From Arenibacter antarcticus (GTDB lineage Bacteria > Bacteroidota > Bacteroidia > Flavobacteriales > Flavobacteriaceae), in contig NZ_CP166679.1 of the NCBI RefSeq assembly GCF_041320605.1, positions 992,001 to 1,056,000 on the forward strand: 64,000 nucleotides of DNA, given 5' to 3'. The first letter of the stretch is position 1, and every line of letters starts with the position of its first letter. Shown piece after piece: positions 8,743 through 17,225 of this stretch. Below the pieces are notes generated by a model, which was not told the origin of the DNA, searched no databases, and was given only the letters and a program-made list of their open reading frames with translations. Made by a program: the position numbers and the translations under genes.

Positions 8743-9924
8743 ATGAAAAGAATTACAATTATATTATTTAGCCTTTTGTCCTATTATTGTTTGAATTCAC
8801 AAAAATTAGACGATTCAAAAGTTCCTGGGGTTAAAGTAGCCTATAGTCCAGCTTCGTCAGGAAAATATATTGGCTCACCAAGTTTAGCAATTCTTCCAAA
8901 TGGGGATTATGTGGCTTCACATGATTATTTTGGACCCGAATCAAATGAACATGTGAGAGCAACTTCAAAAATTTACACCTCTAAAAATAGCGGTAAATCC
9001 TGGCGCGAAATAGCTACGATAGATGGGGCATTTTGGTCCAAATTGTTTGTGAAGCAAGACAAACTTTGGTTTTTAGGCACAGATAGACATCATGGGAATA
9101 CCCTGATGAGATTATCTGAAGATGGTGGTAGGTCTTGGACAAGTCCTACTGATGGTTCAAATGGCCTACTATTAGAAGGAGAGTATCACTGCGCGCCTAT
9201 GCCGATACTTGAATATAACGGTCGAATTTGGCGCGCCATGGAAAGTGCTATGGGACCCATAAAAAAGTGGGGGAAAAGATATGGTGCCTTTATGCTATCT
9301 GCGCCTGTAGACGCCGATTTATTGGATGCTAACAGCTGGACAAGCAGTAATACTTTATATCATGACGCCTCTTACCTCGATGGAAACTTTGGAGGTTGGA
9401 TTGAAGGTAACGCAGTAGTAAATAAGGACGGTCAAATGTTGAATATCCTAAGAGTGGATGATCGTTCTACATTAGACGAAAAAGCAGCATTTGTTAAAAT
9501 TAGCGCTGATGGGAAAAACGCTTCTTTTAATCCCAATTCTGGTTTTATGAGTTTCCCTGGAGGAAGCAAAAAGTTTACTATCAGATATGATGAAGCGTCT
9601 GGACTGTATTGGACCATAGCAAATGTAATTCCAGAAGGGATTAAAAAAGATCATAAAGGTAAAAATCCTGCCTTTATCAGAAATACACAGGCTCTATTTT
9701 CTTCACCAGACCTAGTACAATGGGATCAAAGAAAAGTACTTCTACAACATCAAGATGTATTAAAACATGGTTTTCAATATGTTGATTGGATGGTAGATGG
9801 GAAAGATATCATATTCCTGTCAAGGACAGCATACGACGATGGTATTGGTGGAGCTAGGAATAATCATGATGCAAATTTTCTAACGTTTCACCGTATAAAG
9901 AAATTCAGAAAATTGCTTAAGTAA
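8743..9924 (+). CDS. Secreted sialidase-superfamily (BNR/Asp-box) protein
   Basis: The 393-residue protein has an N-terminal signal peptide with no clear lipobox, so it should be periplasmic or secreted. The repeats TSKNSGKSW (about residue 77) and SEDGGRSW (about 125) are Asp-boxes of the six-bladed sialidase fold. The family includes glycoside hydrolases such as exo-alpha-sialidases and polysaccharide-active homologues. The catalytic Arg triad and Tyr/Glu pair cannot be assigned by eye, so the substrate is open. It is the first intact gene of a same-strand carbohydrate cluster, 189 bases before the FG-GAP lipoprotein. Confidence 0.78.
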   Translation: MKRITIILFSLLSYYCLNSQKLDDSKVPGVKVAYSPASSGKYIGSPSLAILPNGDYVASHDYFGPESNEHVRATSKIYTSKNSGKSWREIATIDGAFWSKLFVKQDKLWFLGTDRHHGNTLMRLSEDGGRSWTSPTDGSNGLLLEGEYHCAPMPILEYNGRIWRAMESAMGPIKKWGKRYGAFMLSAPVDADLLDANSWTSSNTLYHDASYLDGNFGGWIEGNAVVNKDGQMLNILRVDDRSTLDEKAAFVKISADGKNASFNPNSGFMSFPGGSKKFTIRYDEASGLYWTIANVIPEGIKKDHKGKNPAFIRNTQALFSSPDLVQWDQRKVLLQHQDVLKHGFQYVDWMVDGKDIIFLSRTAYDDGIGGARNNHDANFLTFHRIKKFRKLLK

Positions 9925-9999
9925 GAATTTAATGGTCTTTATAAGGGCTATGGTATGAATTTTAATTTTTCAAAGCGTGCCTAAGGCGATTGATGGATT

Positions 10000-10023
10000 A
10001 TTCTTAATAGATTAATTAAGAAT
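10000..10023. repeat. AT-rich hairpin
   Basis: ATTCTTAAT and ATTAAGAAT pair perfectly around a six-base loop, in the gap between the sialidase-like and FG-GAP genes. It is weak as a terminator because it is AT-rich and lacks a U-tail. Confidence 0.35.
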
Positions 10024-10113
10024 GCACAAGTTAATTCATAGAACTGATTGAAAACCAAAAATAATTAGAGCTCACTTAAGGAGTTCCTTTACAAATACTT
10101 AAACCCAAACAGC

Positions 10114-12078
10114 ATGAAACATCTTGTTATAGTTAGCGCATTTCTAAGCTTATCCACTTTATTCTCATGTTCCAATGCTAAAACGTCGAAAGTAAAGAGC
10201 GACTCAGAGTCAAAAGATTTTGAAATTGTGAAGTATAACAATCCAAATACTACTTCTTATTTAGGTGTTGGTCTTTGGGCTTGGCCATTACCTATGGATT
10301 TTGACGGTGATGGAGATATGGATCTGTTAGTTTCGTGTCCAGACAAGCCATTCAATGGGCTGTATTATTTTGAGAATACATCAGGAGATGATTTTCCCGA
10401 TTTTGCACCGCCGGTTCGCTTAGGGGATGCAATTAAAAATGTTCAGGTTTCTCATACAGCACAGGGCGTTCGAGTTAATGTTCCCGGTGCTGAATTATCA
10501 GATTTTAAAAATAATTTGGGGACTATCGTGGAAGAATTATATGATGCCGATGAACTGAAAGAAGGCCTTACCAAAGTTAGATTCAATCAATGGAAGAGGG
10601 TTGATTATGATGGTGATGGCGATCTTGATATAGCTGTAGGTATTGATGATTGGTCGGATTATGGATGGGACAATGCATTTAATGATGCGGGAAAATGGGT
10701 TAATGGTCCGTTACATGGCTATGTTTTTTTGCTTGAAAATGTAAATGGGAAATTTGAAAATCGAGGTAAAATTAAAGCTGGAGGAAAAACTCTCGATGTT
10801 TATGGGGCACCTTCCCCAAACTTCGCTGATTTTGATGGCGATGGCGATTTGGATTTAATCTGTGGTGAATTTTTAGATCGTCTCACCTATTTTGAAAATG
10901 TAGGTACCCGAGAAAACCCAGAGTATAAGGAAGGAGTTTTTCTTTATAATACTAAAGGATTAATTAAAATGGACCTTGAAATGATTATCCCAATTGCTGT
11001 AGATTGGGATAAAGATGGCCATGTTGACTTAGTAGTGGGTGATGAAGATGGAAGGGTTGCACTAATTAGAAATACAGGAACTTTAATAGACAATGTGCCA
11101 CAGTTTGAATCTCCAAGATATTTCCGACAACAATCTGACAATCTTAAGTTCGGTGCCTTAGCTACCCCAGTGAGTGTTGATTGGGACAATGACGGAGATG
11201 AAGATATTATTACTGGTAATTCAGCAGGATATTTTGCTTTTATTGAAAACCTTGGCGGAGGTGAAAACCCAGTATGGGAGGAACCAAAACTTCTTGAAAT
11301 TGATGGGGAACCTATTCGCATTCAGGCAGGTGAAAATGGTTCTATTCAAGGTCCTGCCGAAGCAAAGTGGGGTTATACGACACTTTCTGTAGCAGACTGG
11401 GACGGGGATGGTATTAAGGATATAATTTTCAATTCTATTTGGGGGAAAATTGAATGGATTAGAAATACAGGCTCTGGCTTAGAACCCCCTAAACCTATTA
11501 AAGTGGAGCGAGTAAACGTACTTACAACTTCTCCTAGCTGGAATTGGTGGGAATCAGAGCCAGATGAATTGGTTACCCAGTGGAGAACTAGCCCTTATGC
11601 TATAGATTGGGATAAAGATGGTGTCACGGATTTGGTTATGTTAGATCATGAAGGCTATCTGTCATTTTTTAAAGGGGTAAATACAAATGGCGAGCAGGCA
11701 ATTCTCCCTGGCAAAAGAATTTTCTACGGGGATAAAGCTTCGGAATATACCAATAAGGACAAAGCAGTAAACGAGGTAGGAGGTCCATTACGATTGAATA
11801 ATGCTGATGCTGGAGGGAGTGGAAGAAGAAAAATCAGTTTTGTGGATTGGGATAACGATGGTGATTTAGATCTGCTTGTAAATAGTGTGAATGTTACTCT
11901 ATTTGAGAATATAAGTCAAGAAGCTGATAAAATTATCTTCCGCTATAAAGGCCCCCTATCTGAAAAAATATTAGCCGGGCATACCACTAGTCCAACCTAT
12001 GTTGATTGGGATAAAGACGGCGTCTGGGAAATTTTAGTAGGTGCTGAGGACGGACATTTTTATCATTTTAAAAGATAA
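10114..12078 (+). CDS. FG-GAP/VCBS-repeat lipoprotein
   Basis: The 654-residue protein has a signal peptide with a lipobox (LFSCS). At least nine calcium-binding-type motifs of the form D-x-DGDGD-x-D are spread along it (DFDGDGDMD, DYDGDGDLD, DWDKDGHVD, DWDNDGDED, DWDGDGIKD and others). They are characteristic of integrin-like FG-GAP propellers. It is probably outer-surface and calcium-stabilised, binding or processing glycans; no lyase or hydrolase active site was recognised. Two propellers could be present given the length. It ends 14 bases before the DUF3748 lipoprotein gene, which indicates one transcript. Confidence 0.83.
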   Translation: MKHLVIVSAFLSLSTLFSCSNAKTSKVKSDSESKDFEIVKYNNPNTTSYLGVGLWAWPLPMDFDGDGDMDLLVSCPDKPFNGLYYFENTSGDDFPDFAPPVRLGDAIKNVQVSHTAQGVRVNVPGAELSDFKNNLGTIVEELYDADELKEGLTKVRFNQWKRVDYDGDGDLDIAVGIDDWSDYGWDNAFNDAGKWVNGPLHGYVFLLENVNGKFENRGKIKAGGKTLDVYGAPSPNFADFDGDGDLDLICGEFLDRLTYFENVGTRENPEYKEGVFLYNTKGLIKMDLEMIIPIAVDWDKDGHVDLVVGDEDGRVALIRNTGTLIDNVPQFESPRYFRQQSDNLKFGALATPVSVDWDNDGDEDIITGNSAGYFAFIENLGGGENPVWEEPKLLEIDGEPIRIQAGENGSIQGPAEAKWGYTTLSVADWDGDGIKDIIFNSIWGKIEWIRNTGSGLEPPKPIKVERVNVLTTSPSWNWWESEPDELVTQWRTSPYAIDWDKDGVTDLVMLDHEGYLSFFKGVNTNGEQAILPGKRIFYGDKASEYTNKDKAVNEVGGPLRLNNADAGGSGRRKISFVDWDNDGDLDLLVNSVNVTLFENISQEADKIIFRYKGPLSEKILAGHTTSPTYVDWDKDGVWEILVGAEDGHFYHFKR

Positions 12079-12092
12079 TCAATATTTAATAG

Positions 12093-13577
12093 ATGTCTAT
12101 ATCCAGCCAAATATCGAATCGTAGAAACTACCCTTTGTACTCAATAGTCTTTTGCAAAATCAGTCTATTGTTCCTCTTATTTTGCGCTACAGTGACTTGT
12201 AAACAAACAAACTCAAAAATGAATAGTAATAGCACATATATTGATTTAGAAAATTTACAAGAAGTTCAGCTTACCAACAATCCCGCGGGGCACTTTTTAA
12301 ATCAGAGGCAGGCTTTTTCACCTCATGATAAATTCCTTGTTTTTGACAATAGAAATGATGATTCTAAAATTGGCGAGAATGCTTATATTCAGTTGGTTGA
12401 CGTTGACTCTAAGGTGATTACAACCATCTATGAACTACAAAATCAAACTGTAGTTGGACCAGGTTCTGGAGCAGTTAGTTTTCATCCTTTCAAGAACGAG
12501 GTACTCTTTATACATGGATTGATGAATGCTTCCAAAGAGCATCCTTATGGAATTACAAGAAGGTTTGCCATGCAGGTTGATATGGATAATTCAAATACGG
12601 CTGACCCCCTGGAGGCACGGGACGTGAAAGCACCTTTTACGAAAGGAGCATTGCGCGGAGGCACTCACGCGTATTCATACAGCTCAGATGGTCAGTTTGT
12701 TAGCTTTACCTACAATGATGAAATTTTAGAAAATGAATCAAACAACAATCCTAATGTAAGTGACTTGCGAACCGTAGGAGCTCTTCTTCTAGGCGAAAAA
12801 TTGACTATCACTGGAGAAAAAAACAAGGAAAACTTCGATGGGAATAGTTTTGCCATTTTACTAGCGGAAGTAAAAGCAAACCCTCAATTTGGATCAGATG
12901 AAATCAGTAAAGCTTACGAAGAATGTTGGGTTGGAGATAGTGGTTATGTGAAGACCAATGGAGGTAATCAAAAACGAGCCCTAGCATTTTTAGGGGATGT
13001 AGTTTCAGAATCTGGGCAAAAAGTGACAGAGGTGTTCATCGCCGATATTCCTGAGGATATTTCAAACCTTAAAAACTCGGTGAATACAGGAAGCAAAACA
13101 ACATTGCCTTCTATTCCTACAGGTGTAAAACAACGAAGACTAACTTTCACTACTGAAAATAAGCACCCAGGTGTTTCAGGTCCAAGGCAATGGCTAAGAA
13201 GCTCCCCAGATGGGAGCTCCCTATATTTTTATCAAACAGATAATAATGAAATAGTGCAGCTCTATTCAGTGTCTCCAAACGGAGGGAAAATTAAAGCAAT
13301 TACCAATAATAACTTTTCTCCAGATACTTCTTTCGCCTTAAGTGCAGATGGAAAATACCTTGCCTACGGTTCCCAAGAAGCACTTTATGTGACTGCAGTT
13401 GAAAATGGAGAAACAACACTTGTATTGCCTGCTTCAGTTAATAAAGGCACTCACCTTAGTAATATTAACTGGTCTAATTCTGGCTATACCATCGCATATA
13501 ACAGGAAGGTAGATTACAATGGAGAAACCTTTTACCAAATTTTTACCTTAAATCTTACAAAAACTTTAAATCAATAA
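12093..13577 (+). CDS. DUF3748/YidR-family TolB-like propeller lipoprotein
   Basis: The 494-residue protein has a hydrophobic signal region ending in TVTC, a likely lipobox. The sequence fits the DUF3748 family (Escherichia coli YidR). Shared features are FHPFKNEVLFIHG, VKAPFTKGALRGGTHAYSYS, SFTYNDE and a DLRTVG stretch; similarity to YidR is from memory. C-terminal PD40/TolB-like strands (SPDGSSLYFY, SADGKYLAYG) complete a propeller. The family is uncharacterised and is often suspected to be related to oligogalacturonide-lyase propellers. It lies 14 bases after the FG-GAP gene and 4 bases before the aldolase gene, so it is probably cotranslated with a sugar-acid pathway. Confidence 0.8.
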   Translation: MSISSQISNRRNYPLYSIVFCKISLLFLLFCATVTCKQTNSKMNSNSTYIDLENLQEVQLTNNPAGHFLNQRQAFSPHDKFLVFDNRNDDSKIGENAYIQLVDVDSKVITTIYELQNQTVVGPGSGAVSFHPFKNEVLFIHGLMNASKEHPYGITRRFAMQVDMDNSNTADPLEARDVKAPFTKGALRGGTHAYSYSSDGQFVSFTYNDEILENESNNNPNVSDLRTVGALLLGEKLTITGEKNKENFDGNSFAILLAEVKANPQFGSDEISKAYEECWVGDSGYVKTNGGNQKRALAFLGDVVSESGQKVTEVFIADIPEDISNLKNSVNTGSKTTLPSIPTGVKQRRLTFTTENKHPGVSGPRQWLRSSPDGSSLYFYQTDNNEIVQLYSVSPNGGKIKAITNNNFSPDTSFALSADGKYLAYGSQEALYVTAVENGETTLVLPASVNKGTHLSNINWSNSGYTIAYNRKVDYNGETFYQIFTLNLTKTLNQ

Positions 13578-13581
13578 AAAA

Positions 13582-14529
13582 ATGTCTATAACAATTAGAA
13601 ACAATACGCCCTTAAGAGGTATAGTACCTCCTATGGTGACTCCACTAAATAGTGACGGATCACTAGATGTAAATAGTACGAAGAAACTAATTGAGCATCT
13701 AATTTCTGGTGGTGTTCATGGTATTTTTATTCTCGGTACTACAGGAGAATTTTCAGGATTAAGTTATCGAACCCGTAAGGAGATGATCATTAATACTTGT
13801 GATATAGTAGCTGGGAGAATTCCAGTTTTAGTTGGGATTACGGATGTTTCTTTAGAAGAAAGCGTTGAGTTGGCCGACTATTCCTATAAAGCGGGTGCCT
13901 ATGCAGTAGTGGTGGCCCCTCCATTTTATATGAATATTGACCAGCAGGAGATGTATTCCTATTTCAACCAATTAGCAGACTCCATATCACTGCCCATGTT
14001 TCTGTACAACATGCCCTCTCATACCAAACTTACTATTGAATTGGATACTGTTGTTAGACTTTCTTCACACCAACGCATCATAGGGCTTAAAGACAGCTCT
14101 GCACATGCAGTATACTTTCAGTCGCTATGCCATGCTTTCAACGATCAGGAAGAGTTTGCACTTATGGTCGGTCCAGAGGAAATGATGGCTGAAACTGTTT
14201 TGATGAGAGGTTATGGCGGAGTTTGTGGAGGTGCAAATTTATTTCCTCAACTATATGTAGCCCTTTATGAAGCGGCAGTAAATAGGGATTTTGATACTAT
14301 AAAAGAGCTCCAAGCAATAGTAATGGAAATCAGCAAAGGCATCTATCAACTGGGTGGCTATAAATCTAGTTATATGAAAGGGTTAAAAACTGCACTTTCT
14401 TTTATGGGACTTGCCCAAGCACAGTTTGCTCCTCCCCTATACCCATTTTCTGCCTTGGAAGTAGAAGAATTGAAAAAGATTTATAATCAAATTACGGCCA
14501 AACTCACTATTCTTGAAGTGCAGCAATAA
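13582..14529 (+). CDS. DapA/NanA-family Schiff-base aldolase
   Basis: The 315-residue cytoplasmic TIM-barrel lyase belongs to the dihydrodipicolinate synthase/N-acetylneuraminate lyase superfamily. It shows LGTTGEFSGL near residue 51 (phosphate/carboxylate-binding loop), the catalytic-tyrosine motif FLYNMPS near 144, the Schiff-base lysine in IIGLKDSS near 172 and the closing GGVCGGANLFP loop. The family cleaves or forms bonds to pyruvate, and in a sugar cluster it usually splits a 2-keto-3-deoxy acid or sialic acid. The GTTGE form is closer to keto-deoxy-acid aldolases than to E. coli NanA, which has GSTGE. It starts 4 bases after the DUF3748 gene. The exact substrate is not resolved. Confidence 0.88.
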   Translation: MSITIRNNTPLRGIVPPMVTPLNSDGSLDVNSTKKLIEHLISGGVHGIFILGTTGEFSGLSYRTRKEMIINTCDIVAGRIPVLVGITDVSLEESVELADYSYKAGAYAVVVAPPFYMNIDQQEMYSYFNQLADSISLPMFLYNMPSHTKLTIELDTVVRLSSHQRIIGLKDSSAHAVYFQSLCHAFNDQEEFALMVGPEEMMAETVLMRGYGGVCGGANLFPQLYVALYEAAVNRDFDTIKELQAIVMEISKGIYQLGGYKSSYMKGLKTALSFMGLAQAQFAPPLYPFSALEVEELKKIYNQITAKLTILEVQQ

Positions 14530-14581
14530 TTACTACTTTTTCCTTTATAGATTGACAGCCATTTGTATAAATATTAAAATA

Positions 14582-14642
14582 CTCGCTGCGCTAAGTCCTC
14601 GCTGCGCTAAGTCTCCCGACTTAGTGCCGACTTAGTGCCGAG
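14582..14642. repeat. Palindrome with each arm tandemly duplicated
   Basis: A 16-base unit, CTCGCTGCGCTAAGTC, occurs twice in a row (14582-14597 and 14598-14613). TCCC follows, then an 11-base unit, GACTTAGTGCC, twice in a row (14618-14628 and 14629-14639). CTAAGTC and GACTTAG are complementary, so nested hairpins are possible. It directly precedes an ISL3 remnant. Confidence 0.75.
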
Positions 14643-14764
14643 AATGCTGAAATAAAAGCCTCTAGGGCCTAGTTCAGAGGGGTCAGGAATATAGAATTCT
14701 TCCTATTTAAGCTCTCAAATATATTTGCCTAAATCTATAATCCCACAACTTATTAACTTGATCC
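14643..14764 (+). pseudogene. ISL3-family transposase 3' end and terminal repeat
   Basis: The frame reads AEIKASRA, stop, FRGVRNIEFFLFKLSNIFA, stop. It matches the preserved tail at 16801-16963 and is followed by the terminal sequence CCCACAACTTATTAACTTGATCC-like at 14742-14764. Only the 3' end of the element exists. Its outer boundary at 14764 is exactly where the response-regulator fragment begins. Confidence 0.78.
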
Positions 14765-14945
14765 TGTTCAGGTCAAGGAAAATAACGTGGGGTGGGGGAT
14801 GTTGGATTAGAATGTTGAGATTTCTCATCAACTCCAAACCATTGTTTGAAAGCGTTAGGTCAGAAGGGAAAGATACTTCCTTGAGCGCATCTATAAAGAA
14901 ATCGCGGTCATCAGCAGCACCATCAGTAAGAAAGGTACTTTTCAT
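14765..14945 (-). pseudogene. Response regulator truncated by an ISL3 end
   Basis: The minus strand from ATG at 14945 reads MKSTFLTDGAADDRDFF and, later, HVIFLDLN. This is the first half of a CheY-like receiver of the Bacteroidota ADDR-F-F type. The frame then runs straight into the ISL3 terminal repeat, so the switch and output surfaces are lost. The acidic pair is altered (TDGAADD where ADDDADD is usual), consistent with decay. Confidence 0.72.
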
Positions 14946-15011
14946 TTGTGTCTATAATTTATTTTTAAATCGCAAGAATTATGAAAATTGGTTTGTATCA
15001 CTTTTAAAAAA

Positions 15012-15040
15012 TTTGTTTTTAGAAATAATTCGTACTTTAG
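15012..15040 (+). promoter_or_regulatory. Possible promoter of the broken ECF sigma gene
   Basis: TTTG at 15012-15015 and TACTTTAG at 15033-15040 are close to the Bacteroidota TTTG / TAnnTTTG promoter, with a 17-base spacer. They lie about 40 bases upstream of the ECF fragment start. Confidence 0.35.
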
Positions 15041-15081
15041 GACGAACCATAATCTCAAAATTGAATGAAAATTGGTCATAT

Positions 15082-15165
15082 ATGGATACAGAAATCTTCT
15101 CACTTTTATTAAAGAAAGGAGATAAGGTTGTATTTGAGACCTTATTCCGCCTTTATTCTAGAGGA
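15082..15165 (+). pseudogene. ECF sigma-70 factor N-terminus, interrupted by IS200/IS605
   Basis: The frame reads MDTEIFSLLLKKGDKVVFET and continues LFRLYS. This is the start of an extracytoplasmic-function sigma factor (region 2.1, pattern L-L-x-x-GD-x-x-FE-x-LF). The element's left inverted repeat begins at 15166. Joining the flank after the right end (15717 on) gives a plausible continuation (CLWGELYIA, TKEIIITNI, stop), so the element may have landed inside the gene. The rest of the sigma factor is missing. Confidence 0.55.
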
Positions 15166-15716
15166 GTAAATACCCCGAGGCTTCCCTCGCACGAAAAAAA
15201 GCAGTAATCTTGAGCGTGAGCTCAAGCACCCATATACATAAGAGCCACAACGTTTCGTTGTTACTCTATTATTTGATTTGTTCGACCAAATACCGCCGAA
15301 TGGTACTAGGTCTTAAAGTTGAAAGGATTCTGTGTCAGACGTGTCTAGATATTCAGTACAGGTATGAAATCCATTTTTTGGAGATAGGTACGGACAAGGA
15401 TCATGTTCATTTTTTGATACAGAGTGTTCCTACGTACAGTCCGACAAAAATAGCGAGGACGGTAAAGAGCCTTACTGCCCGTGAGATATTCTTTCATGCC
15501 CCAGGAGTAAAAAGGGCATTATGGAGAGGTTCTTTTTGAAGCGGTGGATTTTAAATCAACTCAGTCAGTCGCCATGGTAATGAAAAGACTATTGTGGAGT
15601 ATGTGAAGAACCAAAGAAAGGAAAAGGAGTATGAAGTCTTACATAAGGATGGGTCAAATGAGATTGTTTTTTAAAATATAATAATGCCCCGTGAGCTTGC
15701 CTCGGGGATTATTTAC
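15166..15716 (+). mobile_element. Decayed IS200/IS605-family element
   Basis: The left end at 15166-15181 (GTAAATACCCCGAGGC) is the inverted match, with a 2-base gap, of the right end at 15699-15716. The right end also forms a hairpin, CCCCG...CGGGG. Between them lies a Y1 HUH transposase frame broken by stop codons. There is no accessory tnpB, as in the IS200 group. No target duplication is expected for this family. Confidence 0.72.
15210..15674 (+). pseudogene. IS200-type TnpA transposase with two nonsense codons
   Basis: The frame opens at TTG 15210 and contains the HUH motif in DKDHVHFLIQ and the family segment PTYSPTKIARTVKSLTAREI. It stops at TGA near 15537 (after LWRGSF, where the family has tryptophan), resumes SGGF, and stops again at TAA where a tyrosine is usual. 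It then reads INSVSRHGNEKTIVEYVKNQ to the final TAA at 15674. The catalytic tyrosine in EYVKNQ is intact. The frame is never shifted: two point changes have silenced it, so decay looks recent. Confidence 0.78.
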
Positions 15717-15788
15717 TTGTCTATGGGGAGAACTATACATAGCTCAAACCAAAGAAATTATAATTACTAATATTTAATAATCACAATT

Positions 15789-16778
15789 ATGTCTGACAAA
15801 GTAAAACGGAATCAGTCAACTTTCGCAAGAAGAGATTGGTTAAAAAATGCAGCACTTTTTGGTGCCGCCGCAGTGACCTCTCCATCCCTAATGGCTGGGA
15901 CCGATCCAGTCGGAAACCCATTGATAAATCATTCAATGTTAGCAAATAAAAATGCAATTAGACTTATTGTATCGACTTATTCTTATTGGCATTTTGGTTC
16001 AAAAAAATACCCTATTGAAAAGGTAATTGAGAAGGCTGCTGAAATTGGATTTGATGGAGTAGAGATACTTCAAAGACAAATGGAAAGTGTAGATATACCT
16101 TATATGAACAAACTTAAAAGGCTGGCGTTCGATAATGGTTTGGCCTTACCGTTCTTATCCATTCACCAAAACTTTATAGAACCGGATGAGCGGAAAAGAG
16201 TTTTCCAAATTGACCATACCTTAGCTTGTATTAGACAAGCCGTACAAATGGGTATACCGGCCATTCGTTTGAACACTGGGAGTTGGCCTGGTAAGAGACC
16301 TGATAACTATTATCAAACAGGAAAAATGAACCCTCTTCCTGGCTATACAGATCGTGACGCTTTTAATTGGGTCGTAGATGCAATGGGTGAATGTTTGAAA
16401 CATGCAGAAAGGGAGGGCATTATTTTATGTATTGAAAACCATTGGGGACTTTCTTCTAACATTGATTTACTATTGGAAATATACAATGCATTAAAGTCAT
16501 CTCCTTCAATGGGTCTAAATGTTGATACTGGGAATTATGTCGGAGAGCCTTATACTGATTTCAGAAGATTAGTGAAACATGCCAATATTGTACAAGCCAA
16601 GACCTATTATGGAGGGGGGCATTATTATGATAAGGAACTGGATTATGATCGCCTAGCTAAAATAATGCGTGAAGAGAATTTTACAGGATATGTTTCATTG
16701 GAGATGGAGGGTAAAGAAAATGCAGATACCGCAGTTCCAAAGAGTTATAAAATGTTAAGAAAATCACTTTCCATTTAG
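15789..16778 (+). CDS. Tat-exported TIM-barrel sugar isomerase/epimerase
   Basis: The 329-residue protein starts with a twin-arginine signal, ARRDWLKNAALFGAAAV, so it is folded in the cytoplasm and exported. The mature part (about 55-325) is a xylose-isomerase-like/AP-endonuclease-2 TIM barrel. Likely metal ligands lie in CIENHWG, NVDTGNY, AKTYYGGG and VSLEME. The family isomerises or epimerises keto-sugars. It lies on the same strand as the sialidase-like to aldolase genes, from which it is separated by 1.26 kb of mobile-element debris. It may originally have been part of that operon. Substrate is not assignable. Confidence 0.82.
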   Translation: MSDKVKRNQSTFARRDWLKNAALFGAAAVTSPSLMAGTDPVGNPLINHSMLANKNAIRLIVSTYSYWHFGSKKYPIEKVIEKAAEIGFDGVEILQRQMESVDIPYMNKLKRLAFDNGLALPFLSIHQNFIEPDERKRVFQIDHTLACIRQAVQMGIPAIRLNTGSWPGKRPDNYYQTGKMNPLPGYTDRDAFNWVVDAMGECLKHAEREGIILCIENHWGLSSNIDLLLEIYNALKSSPSMGLNVDTGNYVGEPYTDFRRLVKHANIVQAKTYYGGGHYYDKELDYDRLAKIMREENFTGYVSLEMEGKENADTAVPKSYKMLRKSLSI

Positions 16779-16800
16779 TTTTAGCAATAAAGCAGATTGA

Positions 16801-17003
16801 CAATGTCGATCCATTATAAAAATATACTGAATTACTTTGACAACAGAAGCACCAACGCCTCGGCAGAATCATTCAATGCCAAGATAAAAGCCTTTAGGGC
16901 ACAGTTCAGGGGCGTCAGGAACGTAGAATTCTTCTTATATAGGCTGACAACTATTTTTGCTTAATCCTTAAACCCACAACTTTCTGACTTGATCCAAGAT
17001 TTG
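16801..17003 (+). pseudogene. Best-preserved ISL3 transposase 3' end with terminal repeat
   Basis: The frame reads ILNYFDNRSTNASAESFNAK, then IKAFRAQFRGVRNVEFFLYR and LTTIFA, stop at about 16963. This is the typical C-terminus of the IS204/IS1001/IS1096/IS1165 (ISL3) family. The terminal sequence CCCACAACTTTCTGACTTGATCC ends at about 16995. No 5' part of the transposase is present. Confidence 0.82.
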
Positions 17004-17035
17004 GCGCTAACTTTCTGTAGCTAACATAAAAGAAT

Positions 17036-17066
17036 AGAGCCTGTAAATAATTACAGGCTCTATTTA
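17036..17066. terminator. Bidirectional-type terminator hairpin
   Basis: AGAGCCTGTAA (17036-17046) pairs with TTACAGGCTCT (17051-17061) around ATAA. A short T-rich run follows on the plus strand. It lies between the plus-strand isomerase and the minus-strand DUF2141 gene. Confidence 0.65.
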
Positions 17067-17124
17067 ATTTAATTATTCTATTTCAATTTTATCAATTTCT
17101 TTCATGAGCCTATCGGTTTCAGAA

Positions 17125-17151
17125 AGAGCAAGAGCAAGAGCAAGAGCAAGA
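17125..17151. repeat. Short tandem hexamer repeat (AGAGCA)
   Basis: A hexamer, AGAGCA, is repeated a little over four times. On the minus strand it reads as Leu-Ala or Cys-Ser codons, but no complete gene spans it. A six-base unit would not shift frame. Confidence 0.7.
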
Positions 17152-17225
17152 AAATACCACTAATGAAATTTTTCTTTTCGTCCTGTTGAATTATTCCCAA
17201 TAATAGGATTAATTAATTTTAAATT

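Noticed and set aside
8743-9924. True exo-alpha-sialidase assignment
   Set aside because: Asp-boxes are present but the catalytic Arg triad could not be assigned, so only superfamily membership is claimed.
14725-15207. Plus-strand frame of 160 codons across 14.7-15.2 kb
   Set aside because: It runs antisense through the response-regulator fragment and then into the sigma fragment region; it is a composite of decayed sequences with no family match of its own.
17125-17151. Hexamer repeats as a CRISPR array
   Set aside because: Contiguous six-base units with no spacers; this is a simple tandem repeat.
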